A stretch of DNA of 64,000 bases from Bacteroidaceae bacterium (GCA_017522135.1 JAFXAB010000032.1:1-64000), one strand, 5' to 3'; counted from the stretch's first letter, positions 6,289-16,480 are shown. The notes: a model not told the origin generated them from the letters alone. Numbers and translations: made by a program.

Positions 6289-9246
6289 ATGAATCCGTTT
6301 CTACAGCATATTGCACAAACATTCTATCGCAACGAAAGAGGAAATCTTTCGCACATAGCCTTTGTATTTCCCAATCGTCGCAGCGGAAAGTTTTTCCAAC
6401 ACTATCTGGCACAAGTAGCCGGCGAGCGTTCTCTCTTCTCGCCTACAATACTCACAATCAATACACTCATGACAGAGTTGGCACAACTGCAACCTGTTGA
6501 CAAGATAGAGTTGCTCTTTACGATTTATGAGGAGTATTGCCGGTTGCGACAGAGTGACGAGCCGTTTGATAAGTTTGTCTTTTGGGGCGAAATGTTGGCA
6601 AGTGACTTTGATGATGTAGACAAGTATCTGGTAGATGCAAGCAAGTTGTTTGCCAATATCAAAGAGTTGAAGGACTTGGAGCAAAACTATCTTGAACCCG
6701 AGCAGATTGCCATTATTCGTCAATTCTGGGATACATTCTTTGTGATGAGCGATGACAACAACAAGAAGATCGAGTTCAACTCTCTATGGAGTGTCATGTG
6801 TCAACTCTATGATAATGTGCGCCGGCGGTTGCTGCGCGAGGGCGTAGGATATGAAGGTATGATATTCCGGAAAGCGACCGAGGGGATTGAACGTGATGTA
6901 TTGCCTGCACTCGACTCCTTGCACTCGACACATAGATGCTCCCGCATTGTCTTTGTCGGATTTAATGCTATTACACCTGCCGAGCGTCGCATAATGCAAT
7001 ATTATCGTGACAATGGTCAAGGCGATTTTTACTGGGACTACTATGCGCCTACCATGCAGTATGATGATGAAAACCGTGCCAACTTTTTTATAGAAAAGAA
7101 TGTACTCGAATTTCCATCGCGATATCTACTTGAGGATGCGCACATCATCACAACAGCCCCCGAAATGACTGTTGTACCTGTATCGTCGGCAGTAGGTCAA
7201 GTAAAGCAAGCCGGTGTTATCTTGCAGAATTTTATCGATAATAAAAATACCGACCCGCACAATGCTATCAATACGGCAGTAGTCTTGGCCGATGAAGAGT
7301 TGCTCATGCCTATGATATATTCTATCCCCCAAGATATATCGAGCATCAACATTACGATGGGTTACTCCCTACGCAATACATCGGTAGCCTCGTTCTTTGA
7401 TGCTGTTTTTGCATTGCAACGTCGTGCCCGGTGGTCGGGTGGTAAGTTGATGTTTTATCATCTCGAGGTAGCCGCTATTCTCAATCATCGCATACTCATG
7501 CAGTGTGTTGGTAAAAATGTTGTTGACGGCATGATTGCCGAGATGCAACAAAAGAATATGGCGTATGTAGCAGCCGATTTCTTGGCGAGAGAGGAGTATT
7601 CGTTGCTTGCTCTTATCTTCAAGCCTGTTGTCAATACAGGTGAATATGTGGAGAATATATTGGAGGTGTTGTTGGGCGATGAAGAGAATGTTGCAGAGTC
7701 GGGACAAAGAGAAGTGCTTACCAAGATAGAACATGAATATACCTATTATTATTACAACATCGTATCGCGACTCAATGATGTGATAGAGTCACATAAGGAG
7801 ATAGGCATAAGTACAGCTACCTATTTTGCGCTATTGAGTAAGTTGTCGTTGTCTATACCCTTCGAAGGAGAGCCTCTGTCGGGATTGCAAGTGATGGGTG
7901 TATTGGAGACGCGAGTACTTGACTTTGACAATATTATTATTTTGTCAATGAATGAGGGAACATTCCCCAAGAAACAAGTTGCTGCAAGTTTTATCCCATA
8001 CAATCTGCGACGTGGCTACAATATGGCTACTGCCGAGCATCAAGACAGTATATATGCCTACTACTTCTATCGTATGATAGCTCGTGCCAAGCAGGTGTAT
8101 ATGCTATACGACAGCCGTACCGAAGGCCTGAAGCGAGGTGAAATGAGTCGTTTTATTTATCAGCTCAAGTATCACTATGCACATCTGTTACCCAATTATC
8201 GGGTCAATGAATATGCTATCGCACACAGCATACGTGTCGATAAGCCTCCTGTTATATCTATACCCAAGGTCGGTGGCGTTGCCGATAGGTTGCGACAATT
8301 CTTGAAAGATGCCGATAATCCTCGCGCACTTTCGGCAAGCGGACTCAAAACATATATCAACTGTCCGTTGCAGTTCTATATGCAGTATGTCGAAGGAATG
8401 AGTGTTGAGGACGAGATAAGCGAAACGGTCGATAGTGGTGTGTTTGGTACGATATATCACAATGTGATGGCATCGATATATGACAGTATGAAGGACAAGT
8501 ATGGCTATGATAGTACCGAAGGTGAGAGAGTCGTTAATGTTACGGTATCGATGCTCAACGAGGTCATTACAAATTCGGAGCAGATTATGCGATATATCGA
8601 ACGCGAATTTAACACTGTCTTTTATCATGCACACCCCGATGCGCAACCTCCGCAACTTAAAGGCAAAAACAGTATCATCGGACACACCGTATTTACTTAT
8701 GTCAAGCAGACTCTTGAGTATGATCGCGATAATTGTGCTCCTTTCATATACCATGCCTCCGAGGAACGTCTTGGTGGCGCATTGTTCTTGCCTTTGAAAA
8801 ACGGCCTTAATGTACGCTTCAAGGCGTTCTTAGATCGTGTCGATTATGTGCACGATTCTCTGCGTATTATTGATTATAAGACCGGTACTGATGCCGTTGA
8901 GGCAGCATCGGTCGATGACCTGTTTGATGCCAAGGCCGAGAAGATACCCGGAGCTGTTATGCAGGTATTGTTGTATTGCAAATTGTATACCATTGCGCAT
9001 CCCGAGCGCAAATGTCACATATTGCCCTTGATATATAGAGTGCGTAGGGCCTTTTCCGATTTTGTACCAATCATCAAGATTGCCAACACGGAGGTTGTTA
9101 GCTACAATGACGTAAAAGAGCGTTATGAAGAGCTGTTAGACAAGCTTTTGGTAGAGCTTTTTGATGAGTCTATACCCTTTTCTCAAACCCAAGTGATACA
9201 GCATTGCAAATATTGCGATTTTAAGACTATTTGTAAGAGAAACTAA
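6289..9246 (+). CDS. AddB-like helicase/nuclease subunit (PD-(D/E)XK, Fe-S)
   Basis: 985 residues, cytoplasmic. The architecture is that of AddB/RexB: an N-terminal inactivated superfamily 1 helicase-like half (start H-I-A-F-V-F-P-N-R-R-S-G-K, a degenerate Walker A region) and a C-terminal RecB-like nuclease. In the nuclease, C~690 (N-C-P-L-Q-F-Y), the nuclease motif D862-Y-K-T-G, and C973-x2-C976-x5-C982 at the very end form the 4Fe-4S iron-staple pattern. With AddA it resects double-strand breaks. In many Bacteroidota an addA-like helicase gene is adjacent; none is next to this one, which follows menA after 2 bp. Confidence 0.9.
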   Translation: MNPFLQHIAQTFYRNERGNLSHIAFVFPNRRSGKFFQHYLAQVAGERSLFSPTILTINTLMTELAQLQPVDKIELLFTIYEEYCRLRQSDEPFDKFVFWGEMLASDFDDVDKYLVDASKLFANIKELKDLEQNYLEPEQIAIIRQFWDTFFVMSDDNNKKIEFNSLWSVMCQLYDNVRRRLLREGVGYEGMIFRKATEGIERDVLPALDSLHSTHRCSRIVFVGFNAITPAERRIMQYYRDNGQGDFYWDYYAPTMQYDDENRANFFIEKNVLEFPSRYLLEDAHIITTAPEMTVVPVSSAVGQVKQAGVILQNFIDNKNTDPHNAINTAVVLADEELLMPMIYSIPQDISSINITMGYSLRNTSVASFFDAVFALQRRARWSGGKLMFYHLEVAAILNHRILMQCVGKNVVDGMIAEMQQKNMAYVAADFLAREEYSLLALIFKPVVNTGEYVENILEVLLGDEENVAESGQREVLTKIEHEYTYYYYNIVSRLNDVIESHKEIGISTATYFALLSKLSLSIPFEGEPLSGLQVMGVLETRVLDFDNIIILSMNEGTFPKKQVAASFIPYNLRRGYNMATAEHQDSIYAYYFYRMIARAKQVYMLYDSRTEGLKRGEMSRFIYQLKYHYAHLLPNYRVNEYAIAHSIRVDKPPVISIPKVGGVADRLRQFLKDADNPRALSASGLKTYINCPLQFYMQYVEGMSVEDEISETVDSGVFGTIYHNVMASIYDSMKDKYGYDSTEGERVVNVTVSMLNEVITNSEQIMRYIEREFNTVFYHAHPDAQPPQLKGKNSIIGHTVFTYVKQTLEYDRDNCAPFIYHASEERLGGALFLPLKNGLNVRFKAFLDRVDYVHDSLRIIDYKTGTDAVEAASVDDLFDAKAEKIPGAVMQVLLYCKLYTIAHPERKCHILPLIYRVRRAFSDFVPIIKIANTEVVSYNDVKERYEELLDKLLVELFDESIPFSQTQVIQHCKYCDFKTICKRN

Positions 9247-9286
9247 TACCGAGCACTCCTCGTTTATAAAAACAACACCATACAAC

Positions 9287-9318
9287 ATACCCTCCAACTT
9301 GTGCAAGAAGGAGGGTAT
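9287..9318. terminator. Hairpin between convergent genes
   Basis: ATACCCTCC at 9287-9295 pairs perfectly with GGAGGGTAT at 9310-9318 (14-nt loop). It lies between the convergent AddB-like and 7TM-HD genes and could end transcription from both sides. There is no T-run on either side, so it is a weak intrinsic terminator at best. Confidence 0.4.
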
Positions 9319-9355
9319 ACACTGGTAGTTATATAGCAGTAATTCAGTGACGTTT

Positions 9356-11416
9356 TTACGATTGCTTGTTGAGGGTAGGGTAAGCAATGCGTGTGTGGTA
9401 TATAGTCATGAGCTTGTCTATAAAAGTCTCTTTGATTGTTTCGACATCGCGAAAACTGAGAGGCGTTTCTTTGAGCAAGCCTTCGCTTATTTGTGCATCA
9501 ATGATATTGTTTACCAACTTAGATATACTCTCACGATTATACTCTTTGAGACTGCGCGATGCAGCTTCAACGGCATCGGCCATCATCATTATACCCGTCT
9601 CTTTGGTCTGAGGATTGTGTCCGGGATAAGTAAACAATGATTCATCGACTGCCTCTCCGGGATGTTGGTTGCAGTAGGTGTTATAGAAATATTTCGCCTT
9701 GCCATGACCATGGTGTGTGGCAATAAACTCCTGTACTTGCGGGGGTAAGCCATACTTTTGAGCCATCTTGATACCTTCATCGACGTGCGAAATGATAATG
9801 CGGGCACTTTCAATTATATCGAGATTTTTGTGAGGGCTGTCGGCTCCCGATTGGTTCTCGGTAAAGAATGAGGGATTGCTCAATTTACCTATATCGTGAT
9901 ACAGAGCACCGGTACGAACAAGTTGTGCATTGCCCCTTACATGGTTGGCTGCCGCGGCAGCCAAGTTAGAGACTTGCATGGCATGCTGGAATGTTCCCGG
10001 AGCCTCTTCCGATAGTTTTTGCAATAGTGGTGAGTTGATGTCCGACAGCTCTACCAATGTCACCGATGAAAGGAAACCAAATATGCGCTCAAAGATGTAA
10101 ATGAGAAGGTAAGAGAAGAGCAGCAGTACACTGTTGATGCTTAAGTTGATAATCATGTTTACCGATATTTTAGTTATACTACCTTCGGTAAATAAGATAT
10201 ATCCGGCATAAGAAATAGCGTATACAGCAAACACGATAACCGTGCATCGGAAAAGCTGAGAACGCTTGGAGAGGTTGTTGAGGCTATCTATAACTGCCAT
10301 ACCGGCCACCATCTGCAAGAATATGTATAGCATAGGATCGGCCGCTGCAAAGGAGCATATAATGGTAGTGATAAGGTGTGCATACATAGCTGTTCGAGAA
10401 TCGAAGAATGTAACAATAACAATAGGGACAATTGTTATAGGTACAAGAAATATGGCATGGAAACCTTTGGTTGAGGTGATAAAAGCGGCAATAGAAAGCA
10501 GAGTTGTGAGGAGCATAATGAGAATCAAAGCTCTATTATTGTTCCACATACGTCTACGGAAGAAAGCAAGGAAGAAGTATAGGAATGCCAAGATACAGCC
10601 AAACACAAGTATCTGTCCGACCAATATTGTGTTTTGGTGGTTTGTGTTTTTGTTGTTCTGCTTGGTCAGCATCAACTCGTACGATGAGAGAATCCGATAT
10701 ATCTCGGGTGTGATTATCTCACCACGATCTACAATGCGTTCTCCGGCCTGAATCATACCATCCGAAAGAACAATCTTTTGCAATAGTTCGTCTCGTACTT
10801 TGTTGGTCGTTATACTATCGTATACTACATTGGCTACAATGTATTTATTCAGATTGCACAATTGTAAGAGGTGACGTTGATAAGTGTCGGGAAATTGTGC
10901 CAGCACCTCTTCATAGGCTTGCTTGGGGGTATAGAACTCGGTTGTTTCTCGGTTGGTGAGAGTATTGTCCTCACGTATACTTATACCTGCCACATTGTCG
11001 TCGGAGAGCTTTTTATATTCCTCATTCGAGATAATACCATGGTTGTAGATGTTTTGCAACGCATCGACAAAGGCTTTCTTACTCTTTTGGTTTATAGCCG
11101 ATTGGCCCAGAGCATTTAGTTCGCTACTATATCCCTGTATCATCTTATGGGTTATAGTATTGTCCTTGATAAATACGGGGCGCATATCGTTCAATACGCT
11201 GTCGCGTTCATAATTTAGGCGTGCTTCATCTTTATAAATAGGAATGTCAAATGGTGCGGTAAGCAGGCTGTAAGACCAAGGACGTCCTTCTTGGAACACA
11301 TAGCGTGTTTCTCCTTGTCGTGGAAAGAAGTATACCAGCAAGGCAACGGTAATGACAAACAGTATAGAGCGTGTAAGCCATTGACCTATTTTGTTGCTTT
11401 CATTTTGAGGTTTCAT
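9356..11416 (-). CDS. 7TM-HD membrane phosphohydrolase (PgpH-like)
   Basis: 686 residues. One N-terminal membrane segment (about 16-31), an extracytoplasmic 7TMR-HDED-type domain (about 35-260), a cluster of seven membrane segments (about 263-445), then a cytoplasmic HD phosphohydrolase domain. The metal ligands are visible: H507-D508 in L-Y-H-D-I-G-K, H544, H568/H569 and a later Asp in M-M-M-A-D-A-V-E-A-A. Characterised relatives (PgpH) hydrolyse cyclic-di-AMP; the substrate here is inferred. It starts 24 bp after the RSH stop, so alarmone metabolism and this phosphodiesterase are probably coexpressed. Confidence 0.9.
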   Translation of the reverse strand: MKPQNESNKIGQWLTRSILFVITVALLVYFFPRQGETRYVFQEGRPWSYSLLTAPFDIPIYKDEARLNYERDSVLNDMRPVFIKDNTITHKMIQGYSSELNALGQSAINQKSKKAFVDALQNIYNHGIISNEEYKKLSDDNVAGISIREDNTLTNRETTEFYTPKQAYEEVLAQFPDTYQRHLLQLCNLNKYIVANVVYDSITTNKVRDELLQKIVLSDGMIQAGERIVDRGEIITPEIYRILSSYELMLTKQNNKNTNHQNTILVGQILVFGCILAFLYFFLAFFRRRMWNNNRALILIMLLTTLLSIAAFITSTKGFHAIFLVPITIVPIVIVTFFDSRTAMYAHLITTIICSFAAADPMLYIFLQMVAGMAVIDSLNNLSKRSQLFRCTVIVFAVYAISYAGYILFTEGSITKISVNMIINLSINSVLLLFSYLLIYIFERIFGFLSSVTLVELSDINSPLLQKLSEEAPGTFQHAMQVSNLAAAAANHVRGNAQLVRTGALYHDIGKLSNPSFFTENQSGADSPHKNLDIIESARIIISHVDEGIKMAQKYGLPPQVQEFIATHHGHGKAKYFYNTYCNQHPGEAVDESLFTYPGHNPQTKETGIMMMADAVEAASRSLKEYNRESISKLVNNIIDAQISEGLLKETPLSFRDVETIKETFIDKLMTIYHTRIAYPTLNKQS

Positions 11417-11440
11417 ATATCACGTATATTAGTATATTTG

Positions 11441-13678
11441 TTATTGGGGTATGCGCATGGCACTTTGCAACCCTTTTATCTTTTTGAGTAATGAGCATAA
11501 CTGCTCAACAAGATGTGCATCTTGCGCAAAGATATCAATTTTTCCAACAAACACACCTTGTTCGGCTTTGATATTGAGTGAACGCATATTGATGTTGAGT
11601 TTGTCGGTAATAAGATTGGTAATATCATTGAGCATACCTTTTCGGTCTATTCCTTTTATTTCTATAGTAACAGGGAAAGATTGTGAATCATCGGTTTGCC
11701 ACATGGTAGATACGATGCGCGACCCATAGCTCGACTTTATTTTCATGGCCTCGGGGCACTCTTGCTTATGCACGATAACAATGCTCTCGTTGGGGGCAAC
11801 AACACCCAACACGTCGTCGCCCGGTATGGGATGGCAACAGTTGGCTATGGTATAATTGGGAATACCGTTTTGGGTGTGCAAGATATAGGTTTGCTTGCGG
11901 TCTATGCTATCCTTGATGTCGTATGTGAGTCGTGGGTCTTCCTTATGACGTGCCAATCCAAGGGTGAGATATTGCATAAACTTGTTGTTGTTGCTTTTGG
12001 CAAAAATACGTCGGTAGGCATTGTCATCGAGTACTATGCCTTTACTACCCAGTTTATAGAAAAATTCGTCGGGATTTTTAAATCCAAGTCGCACAAGGGC
12101 GCGATTTATTAACTCGTTGGAGGGTTTCTGTCCATTGCCTACAATAAAGTCATTGAATGTCTTTTCGCCCAACGCAATAATCTGTCTGCGGTCTTTGCGC
12201 AAGGCTGTGGCCAATCTCGATTTGGCAACAGAGGTTGTAACGTGTTCTACCCATTCGACTTTGGGCGATTGTGACTTGGAGGTAAGTATCTCTACCTGAT
12301 CGCCACTGCGCAACTCGTGGGTGAATGATACCAACTTATGATTTACCTTGGCGGCAATACAATGATATCCGAGGTCGCTGTGCAGAGTAAAGGCCAGGTC
12401 GAGTACTGTGGCATGCTTGGGCAGGGTAATAAGGTCGCCCTTGGGTGTAAAGACAAATATTTCGTTGCTGTATAGATTCATTTTGATGCTCGACAGCATA
12501 TCCATTGCATCGGGCGATGGATTGTCAAGGGCGTTTTTGATGTTCTCTATCCAGCCATTGAGTTCGGTATCTTCGGCTTTATCTCCGGTTTTATATTTCC
12601 AGTGGGCTGCCAGTCCGCGCTCGGCTATATCTTCCATCTTTTGCGACCGTATCTGTACCTCAACCCAATTGCCTTGGGGGCCCATCACAGTTACGTGCAG
12701 AGCCTTGTAGCCGTTGGGCTTGGGTGTTGCCAGCCAGTTGCGGGTGCGGTCGGGGTGTGGATGATATATTTTTGTGATAATGTTGTATATCGACCAACAG
12801 ATGTCGGCTTCGTCGATATTCTCCGGACACTGAAACACGATGCGCACTGCATACAAGTCATATACCTCTTCAAAGGGGATATTCTTGGCTTGCATCTTTT
12901 TCCATATCGAGTATACCGATTTGACACGAGCCTTCATCGTATAATCGTAGCCTCGTTCTTTGAGACGTTGTTCGATGGGAGTGGCAAATTGGCTGTATAC
13001 TTCGTGAATGTTGCTCTCACTCTCGGCTATCTTGCGCTTGATTTTGTTGTATGAATCGGGGTGTTCAAACTTGAAACTCTGATCTTCCAGCTCCGACTTG
13101 ATGGCATACAGTCCCAGTCGGTGTGCAAGAGGGGCATATATATAGGCTGTTTCGCCTGCAATCTTAAATCGCTTGGCGGGAGCAAGTGAGTCGAGGGTGC
13201 GCATGTTGTGCAGGCGGTCGGCTATCTTGATGATAATGACACGAATATCTTCCGACATCGTGAGCAACAATTTCCTGAAGTTCTCGGTTTGCAACGATAT
13301 ATGGTCGGCTACTATACCACCCGATATTTTGGTAAGTCCCTCTACGATAGAGGCTATTTTACTGCCAAATAGATTTTCAATATCTTCTACGGTATAGTCG
13401 GTGTCTTCTACTACATCGTGTAGTAGTGCGGCGCATATGGATGTAGAGCCGAGTCCTATTTCTTGGCTCACGATGCGAGCTACCTCTATGGGGTGCAGAA
13501 TATATGGCTCGCCTGAACGGCGACGCACACCTTTATGCGCATCTCGGGCAAAGGTATATGCTCGTTTTATGATGTCTATTTTCTTGCGATGATTGGAGCG
13601 TAGGTAGCCATCCAACAGGTCTTGAAAGGCATCTTCAATGAGCTTCTCATCGGTGGTTTTATCAATAAGTTCTTCCAT
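11441..13678 (-). CDS. RelA/SpoT homologue, (p)ppGpp synthetase/hydrolase
   Basis: 745 residues with full long-RSH architecture. HD hydrolase domain about 25-200 with intact ligands H62, H87-D88 of H-D-V-V-E-D-T and D154 of K-I-A-D-R-L-H-N. Synthetase domain about 240-360 (K-A-R-V-K-S-V-Y-S-I-W-K-K and Y-D-L-Y-A-V-R-I-V-F). TGS domain about 400-465. C-terminal zinc-finger-like/ACT region about 600-740. The intact HD motif indicates hydrolase ability, and the conserved synthetase motifs indicate a bifunctional enzyme governing the stringent response. First gene of an operon with the 7TM-HD protein. A -7 box lies about 77 bp upstream, leaving a leader of about 70 nt. Confidence 0.95.
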   Translation of the reverse strand: MEELIDKTTDEKLIEDAFQDLLDGYLRSNHRKKIDIIKRAYTFARDAHKGVRRRSGEPYILHPIEVARIVSQEIGLGSTSICAALLHDVVEDTDYTVEDIENLFGSKIASIVEGLTKISGGIVADHISLQTENFRKLLLTMSEDIRVIIIKIADRLHNMRTLDSLAPAKRFKIAGETAYIYAPLAHRLGLYAIKSELEDQSFKFEHPDSYNKIKRKIAESESNIHEVYSQFATPIEQRLKERGYDYTMKARVKSVYSIWKKMQAKNIPFEEVYDLYAVRIVFQCPENIDEADICWSIYNIITKIYHPHPDRTRNWLATPKPNGYKALHVTVMGPQGNWVEVQIRSQKMEDIAERGLAAHWKYKTGDKAEDTELNGWIENIKNALDNPSPDAMDMLSSIKMNLYSNEIFVFTPKGDLITLPKHATVLDLAFTLHSDLGYHCIAAKVNHKLVSFTHELRSGDQVEILTSKSQSPKVEWVEHVTTSVAKSRLATALRKDRRQIIALGEKTFNDFIVGNGQKPSNELINRALVRLGFKNPDEFFYKLGSKGIVLDDNAYRRIFAKSNNNKFMQYLTLGLARHKEDPRLTYDIKDSIDRKQTYILHTQNGIPNYTIANCCHPIPGDDVLGVVAPNESIVIVHKQECPEAMKIKSSYGSRIVSTMWQTDDSQSFPVTIEIKGIDRKGMLNDITNLITDKLNINMRSLNIKAEQGVFVGKIDIFAQDAHLVEQLCSLLKKIKGLQSAMRIPQ

Positions 13679-13754
13679 AAAAAAAACTTATATTATTCGT
13701 TTACAACTCTTGTTTTCAATAAGAGTCTTTTTTAGTAGCAATTTTTATAATATA

Positions 13755-13762
13755 CAAATATA
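13755..13762 (-). promoter_or_regulatory. -7 promoter box TATATTTG for the RSH operon
   Basis: TATATTTG on the minus strand, matching TAnnTTTG, about 77 bp before the RSH ATG. The leader contains a short ACTCTT / AAGAGT inverted repeat. No good -33 element is visible. Confidence 0.45.
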
Positions 13763-13846
13763 GTTGTTTTTTTACAACCATATTATAGGATTGATGTTTT
13801 TATACAAATTTTGTGTACAGTTTGTGCTATTGCATGAGTGCTCCTA

Positions 13847-15814
13847 TTATCTCTTCTTTTTGATATACCCCGAGGCATTGTGTCCCCTACCTCCTTGTAC
13901 AGACTTGCTTACATCTTTTTTGTTGTGACTGTTTTTGTTGTTGTCGGGGCGTGTATTATGTCCCTGTTGGCTATGTGTGGGGGTAAAGGGGCGGTCGCCG
14001 TATAGCTGACGTATGAGGTCGGCTCGATGCATGCGGTTGAGCGAATTGCGTATTTCTTCTTCGCTCTCACGTTGATACCAGAAGAAGTATTTGCGTTGTC
14101 CCAACTTTTGTTCGGGCGTACGTGCTGTAAAGACCTTCTCGCCCGTATATGGGTTGATGCCGGTGTAGTACATCTCGGTTGCGAGAGTCATGGGTGTGGG
14201 GGTGAAGTCTTGTACTTGCTCAAGGTGGAAGTTGAGGTACTTGGTAGTTACGGCCAGTTCGGCCATGGCCTCTTCGGTACAACCCGGGTGACTTGAGATA
14301 AAGTATGGAATAAGTTGCTGACGCAGTCCTTCGCGTTTGTTTACTTTATCAAAGAGAGTCTTAAATGTGTGAAAAAGACCAAACGAGGGCTTACGCATAT
14401 AGTTGAGCACCTTGTCGGATGTGTGTTCGGGTGCAACTTTGAGTCTGCCGGATACGTGGTGCGAAATGAGTTCCTCTGCATATAGTCGACCGCTATCGGC
14501 TATCTCCGGGTTGCGGTGGCGATGCAATACGAGGTCGTATCGAACTCCGCTACCTACGTGCGATTTCTTAATGCCGGGTAGGGCATCTACTTGCTCAAAG
14601 AGGTTGAGCAGTGGGCGATGGTCGGTAATAAGATTGGGGCATACGGCAGGAAATAGGCATGAGGGTCGGCGACAACGATGGCATGCTTCTTGGTTTTCGC
14701 CGTGCATGCTATACATGTTGGCCGATGGGCCTCCCAAGTCGCTTATATATCCTTTGAAGTCGGGCATGCGGGTTATAGCCTTGACTTCGCGCATTATCGA
14801 TTGCTCGGAGCGTGAAGATATAAACTTGCCTTGGTGTGCCGATATGGTACAAAAAGAACAACCTCCGAAACAACCACGGTGCAGACACACCGAGTGGCGT
14901 ATCATCTCGTATGCCGGTATAGTCTTGCCTTTGTATCGGGGGTGAGGCAGACGAGTATAAGGCAAGTCAAATGTGGCATCAACCTCCTCGGTAGTCATGG
15001 GAGAATAGGGCGGATTGATGTGCACTGCCTCATTGCCGCAACGTTGCCATAAGTGACGTGCACGGTAGGCGTTGGATTCTTCTTCGACAATCTTGAAGTT
15101 GGCGGCTTGTACACGCTTGTCGCGCAGGCACTCTTCGTGAGAGGCAAGTATGGCATGCTCGTTGCTATCGGCCGGTATCATTTCGGCCGGTTCAAGGACT
15201 ACGGTCTGGGGTATATCGTGCATGGTATCGATACTCTCACCGGCGTTTATGCGACGAGCAATCTCGCGTATAGAGCGTTCTCCCATTCCATATACCATCA
15301 TGTCGGCTCGACACTCGGTAATGATAGAGGGGCGTAACTTGTCTTGCCAATAGTCGTAGTGTGTAACACGTCGCAATGAGGCTTCTATACCACCTGCGAT
15401 GACAGGAACATCGGGGTATAACTCTTTGAGAATACGACTATATACGATGGTAGGATAGTCGGGGCGCATGCCATGACGGCCATCGGGTGTATAGGCGTCG
15501 TCGCTACGTAAGCGTTTGTTGGCAGTATAATGATTGACCATCGAGTCCATTGCGCCGGCCGATAGGGCAAAGAATAGGCGCGGGCGACCCAACTTGCGAA
15601 AGTCGCGCAAGTCATCTCTCCAATTGGGTTGTGGGACAATAGCCACTCGGTAGCCTTCGGCTTCCAGTACTCTACCTATCACAGCAGCTCCAAACGAGGG
15701 GTGGTCGACATAAGCGTCGCCCGAGAAGAAAATAATATCTGCCTCATCCCATCCGCGCAGTTCCATCTCTTTGCGTGAGGTGGGTAGCCAATCTTGTAAC
15801 TTATATTCTTGCAT
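13847..15814 (-). CDS. YgiQ family radical SAM protein
   Basis: 655 residues. The N-terminal part (W-L-P-T-S-R-K-E-M, then D-A-Y-V-D-H-P-S-F-G) is the hallmark of YgiQ-type proteins, a B12-binding-like domain. The radical SAM core carries the cluster motif C-F-G-G-C-S-F-C (CxxxCxxC), preceded by L-H-R-G. Downstream is a small Cys cluster, C-H-R-C-R-R-P-S-C-L-F-P-A-V-C. The last 40 residues are low-complexity, rich in N, H, K and G. The reaction of this family is unknown. It is a single gene with its own promoter 31 bp upstream. Confidence 0.9.
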   Translation of the reverse strand: MQEYKLQDWLPTSRKEMELRGWDEADIIFFSGDAYVDHPSFGAAVIGRVLEAEGYRVAIVPQPNWRDDLRDFRKLGRPRLFFALSAGAMDSMVNHYTANKRLRSDDAYTPDGRHGMRPDYPTIVYSRILKELYPDVPVIAGGIEASLRRVTHYDYWQDKLRPSIITECRADMMVYGMGERSIREIARRINAGESIDTMHDIPQTVVLEPAEMIPADSNEHAILASHEECLRDKRVQAANFKIVEEESNAYRARHLWQRCGNEAVHINPPYSPMTTEEVDATFDLPYTRLPHPRYKGKTIPAYEMIRHSVCLHRGCFGGCSFCTISAHQGKFISSRSEQSIMREVKAITRMPDFKGYISDLGGPSANMYSMHGENQEACHRCRRPSCLFPAVCPNLITDHRPLLNLFEQVDALPGIKKSHVGSGVRYDLVLHRHRNPEIADSGRLYAEELISHHVSGRLKVAPEHTSDKVLNYMRKPSFGLFHTFKTLFDKVNKREGLRQQLIPYFISSHPGCTEEAMAELAVTTKYLNFHLEQVQDFTPTPMTLATEMYYTGINPYTGEKVFTARTPEQKLGQRKYFFWYQRESEEEIRNSLNRMHRADLIRQLYGDRPFTPTHSQQGHNTRPDNNKNSHNKKDVSKSVQGGRGHNASGYIKKKR

Positions 15815-15844
15815 AACGTATGACTACTCTCTGATTTCAAATTG

Positions 15845-15852
15845 CAAAGATA
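15845..15852 (-). promoter_or_regulatory. -7 promoter box TATCTTTG for ygiQ
   Basis: Exact TATCTTTG on the minus strand about 30 bp before the ygiQ ATG, predicting a leader of roughly 27 nt. Confidence 0.6.
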
Positions 15853-15932
15853 ATAAAAGCGGGCGAAACAGGGCTCTCCATGCAAAGGATATATAATTAC
15901 TTATTTGTAGGAATTTGCACAGGTATTTCTGT

Positions 15933-15972
15933 AAGTGTGTCGGATATTCTTACAACAACATCCGACACACTT
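15933..15972 (-). terminator. 13-bp hairpin downstream of the fRMsr gene
   Basis: AAGTGTGTCGGAT (15933-15945) pairs perfectly with 15960-15972 around a 14-nt loop, 31 bp after the stop of the minus-strand fRMsr gene. The T-rich tail lies on the plus-strand side (GTTTTTG), so it may be bidirectional. Confidence 0.5.
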
Positions 15973-16003
15973 GTTTTTGTTACAATAGGTTCTATATTTT
16001 ATG

Positions 16004-16480
16004 CTATAAGTTGAGTAACGAGACAATTTTTTCCAACCACTCGCGGTCGCACTCGTCAAAGGTGTTGAGATGTTTACTATCAATATCCAGCACACCTATT
16101 ATTTGTTGTGACCTATCGAAAATGGGTACAACTATCTCACTCTTCGACTCGCTGCTGCATGCAATATGACCGGGAAACAATTCTACGTCGGGTACTACTT
16201 GTGTAGCACGCTCTTTCCATGCTGTACCACACACGCCCTTGCCATAGGCTATGCGGGTACAGGCGAGAGGCCCTTGAAAAGGTGACAAAACCAACATATC
16301 GTCTATAACTCTGTAAAATCCTGTCCACCAAAAGTCGAAAGTGGCATGTATCATGGCAGCCACATTGGCCATGCGGGCTATTAGGTCGGGTTCGTTCTCG
16401 ACCAGTGCAGTTATTTGCTTGTACAGTGTGTCGTACTTGTCGGCTTTATTGCCTTGTGCTATCTCAAGATGTTCGGCCAT
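16004..16480 (-). CDS. msrC: Free methionine-(R)-sulfoxide reductase (GAF domain)
   Basis: 158 residues, a single GAF domain. Free-Met-R-sulfoxide reductases use three cysteines; here C74 (P-L-A-C-T-R-I), C84 (K-G-V-C-G-T-A) and C108 (H-I-A-C-S-S) have the same 10- and 24-residue spacing as the E. coli enzyme. The conserved W-W-x-G-F-Y and D-x-D-S motifs are also present. It reduces free oxidised methionine in the cytoplasm. It follows the GH53 gene with 3 bp between stop and start, so the two are cotranscribed although functionally unrelated. Confidence 0.92.
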   Translation of the reverse strand: MAEHLEIAQGNKADKYDTLYKQITALVENEPDLIARMANVAAMIHATFDFWWTGFYRVIDDMLVLSPFQGPLACTRIAYGKGVCGTAWKERATQVVPDVELFPGHIACSSESKSEIVVPIFDRSQQIIGVLDIDSKHLNTFDECDREWLEKIVSLLNL

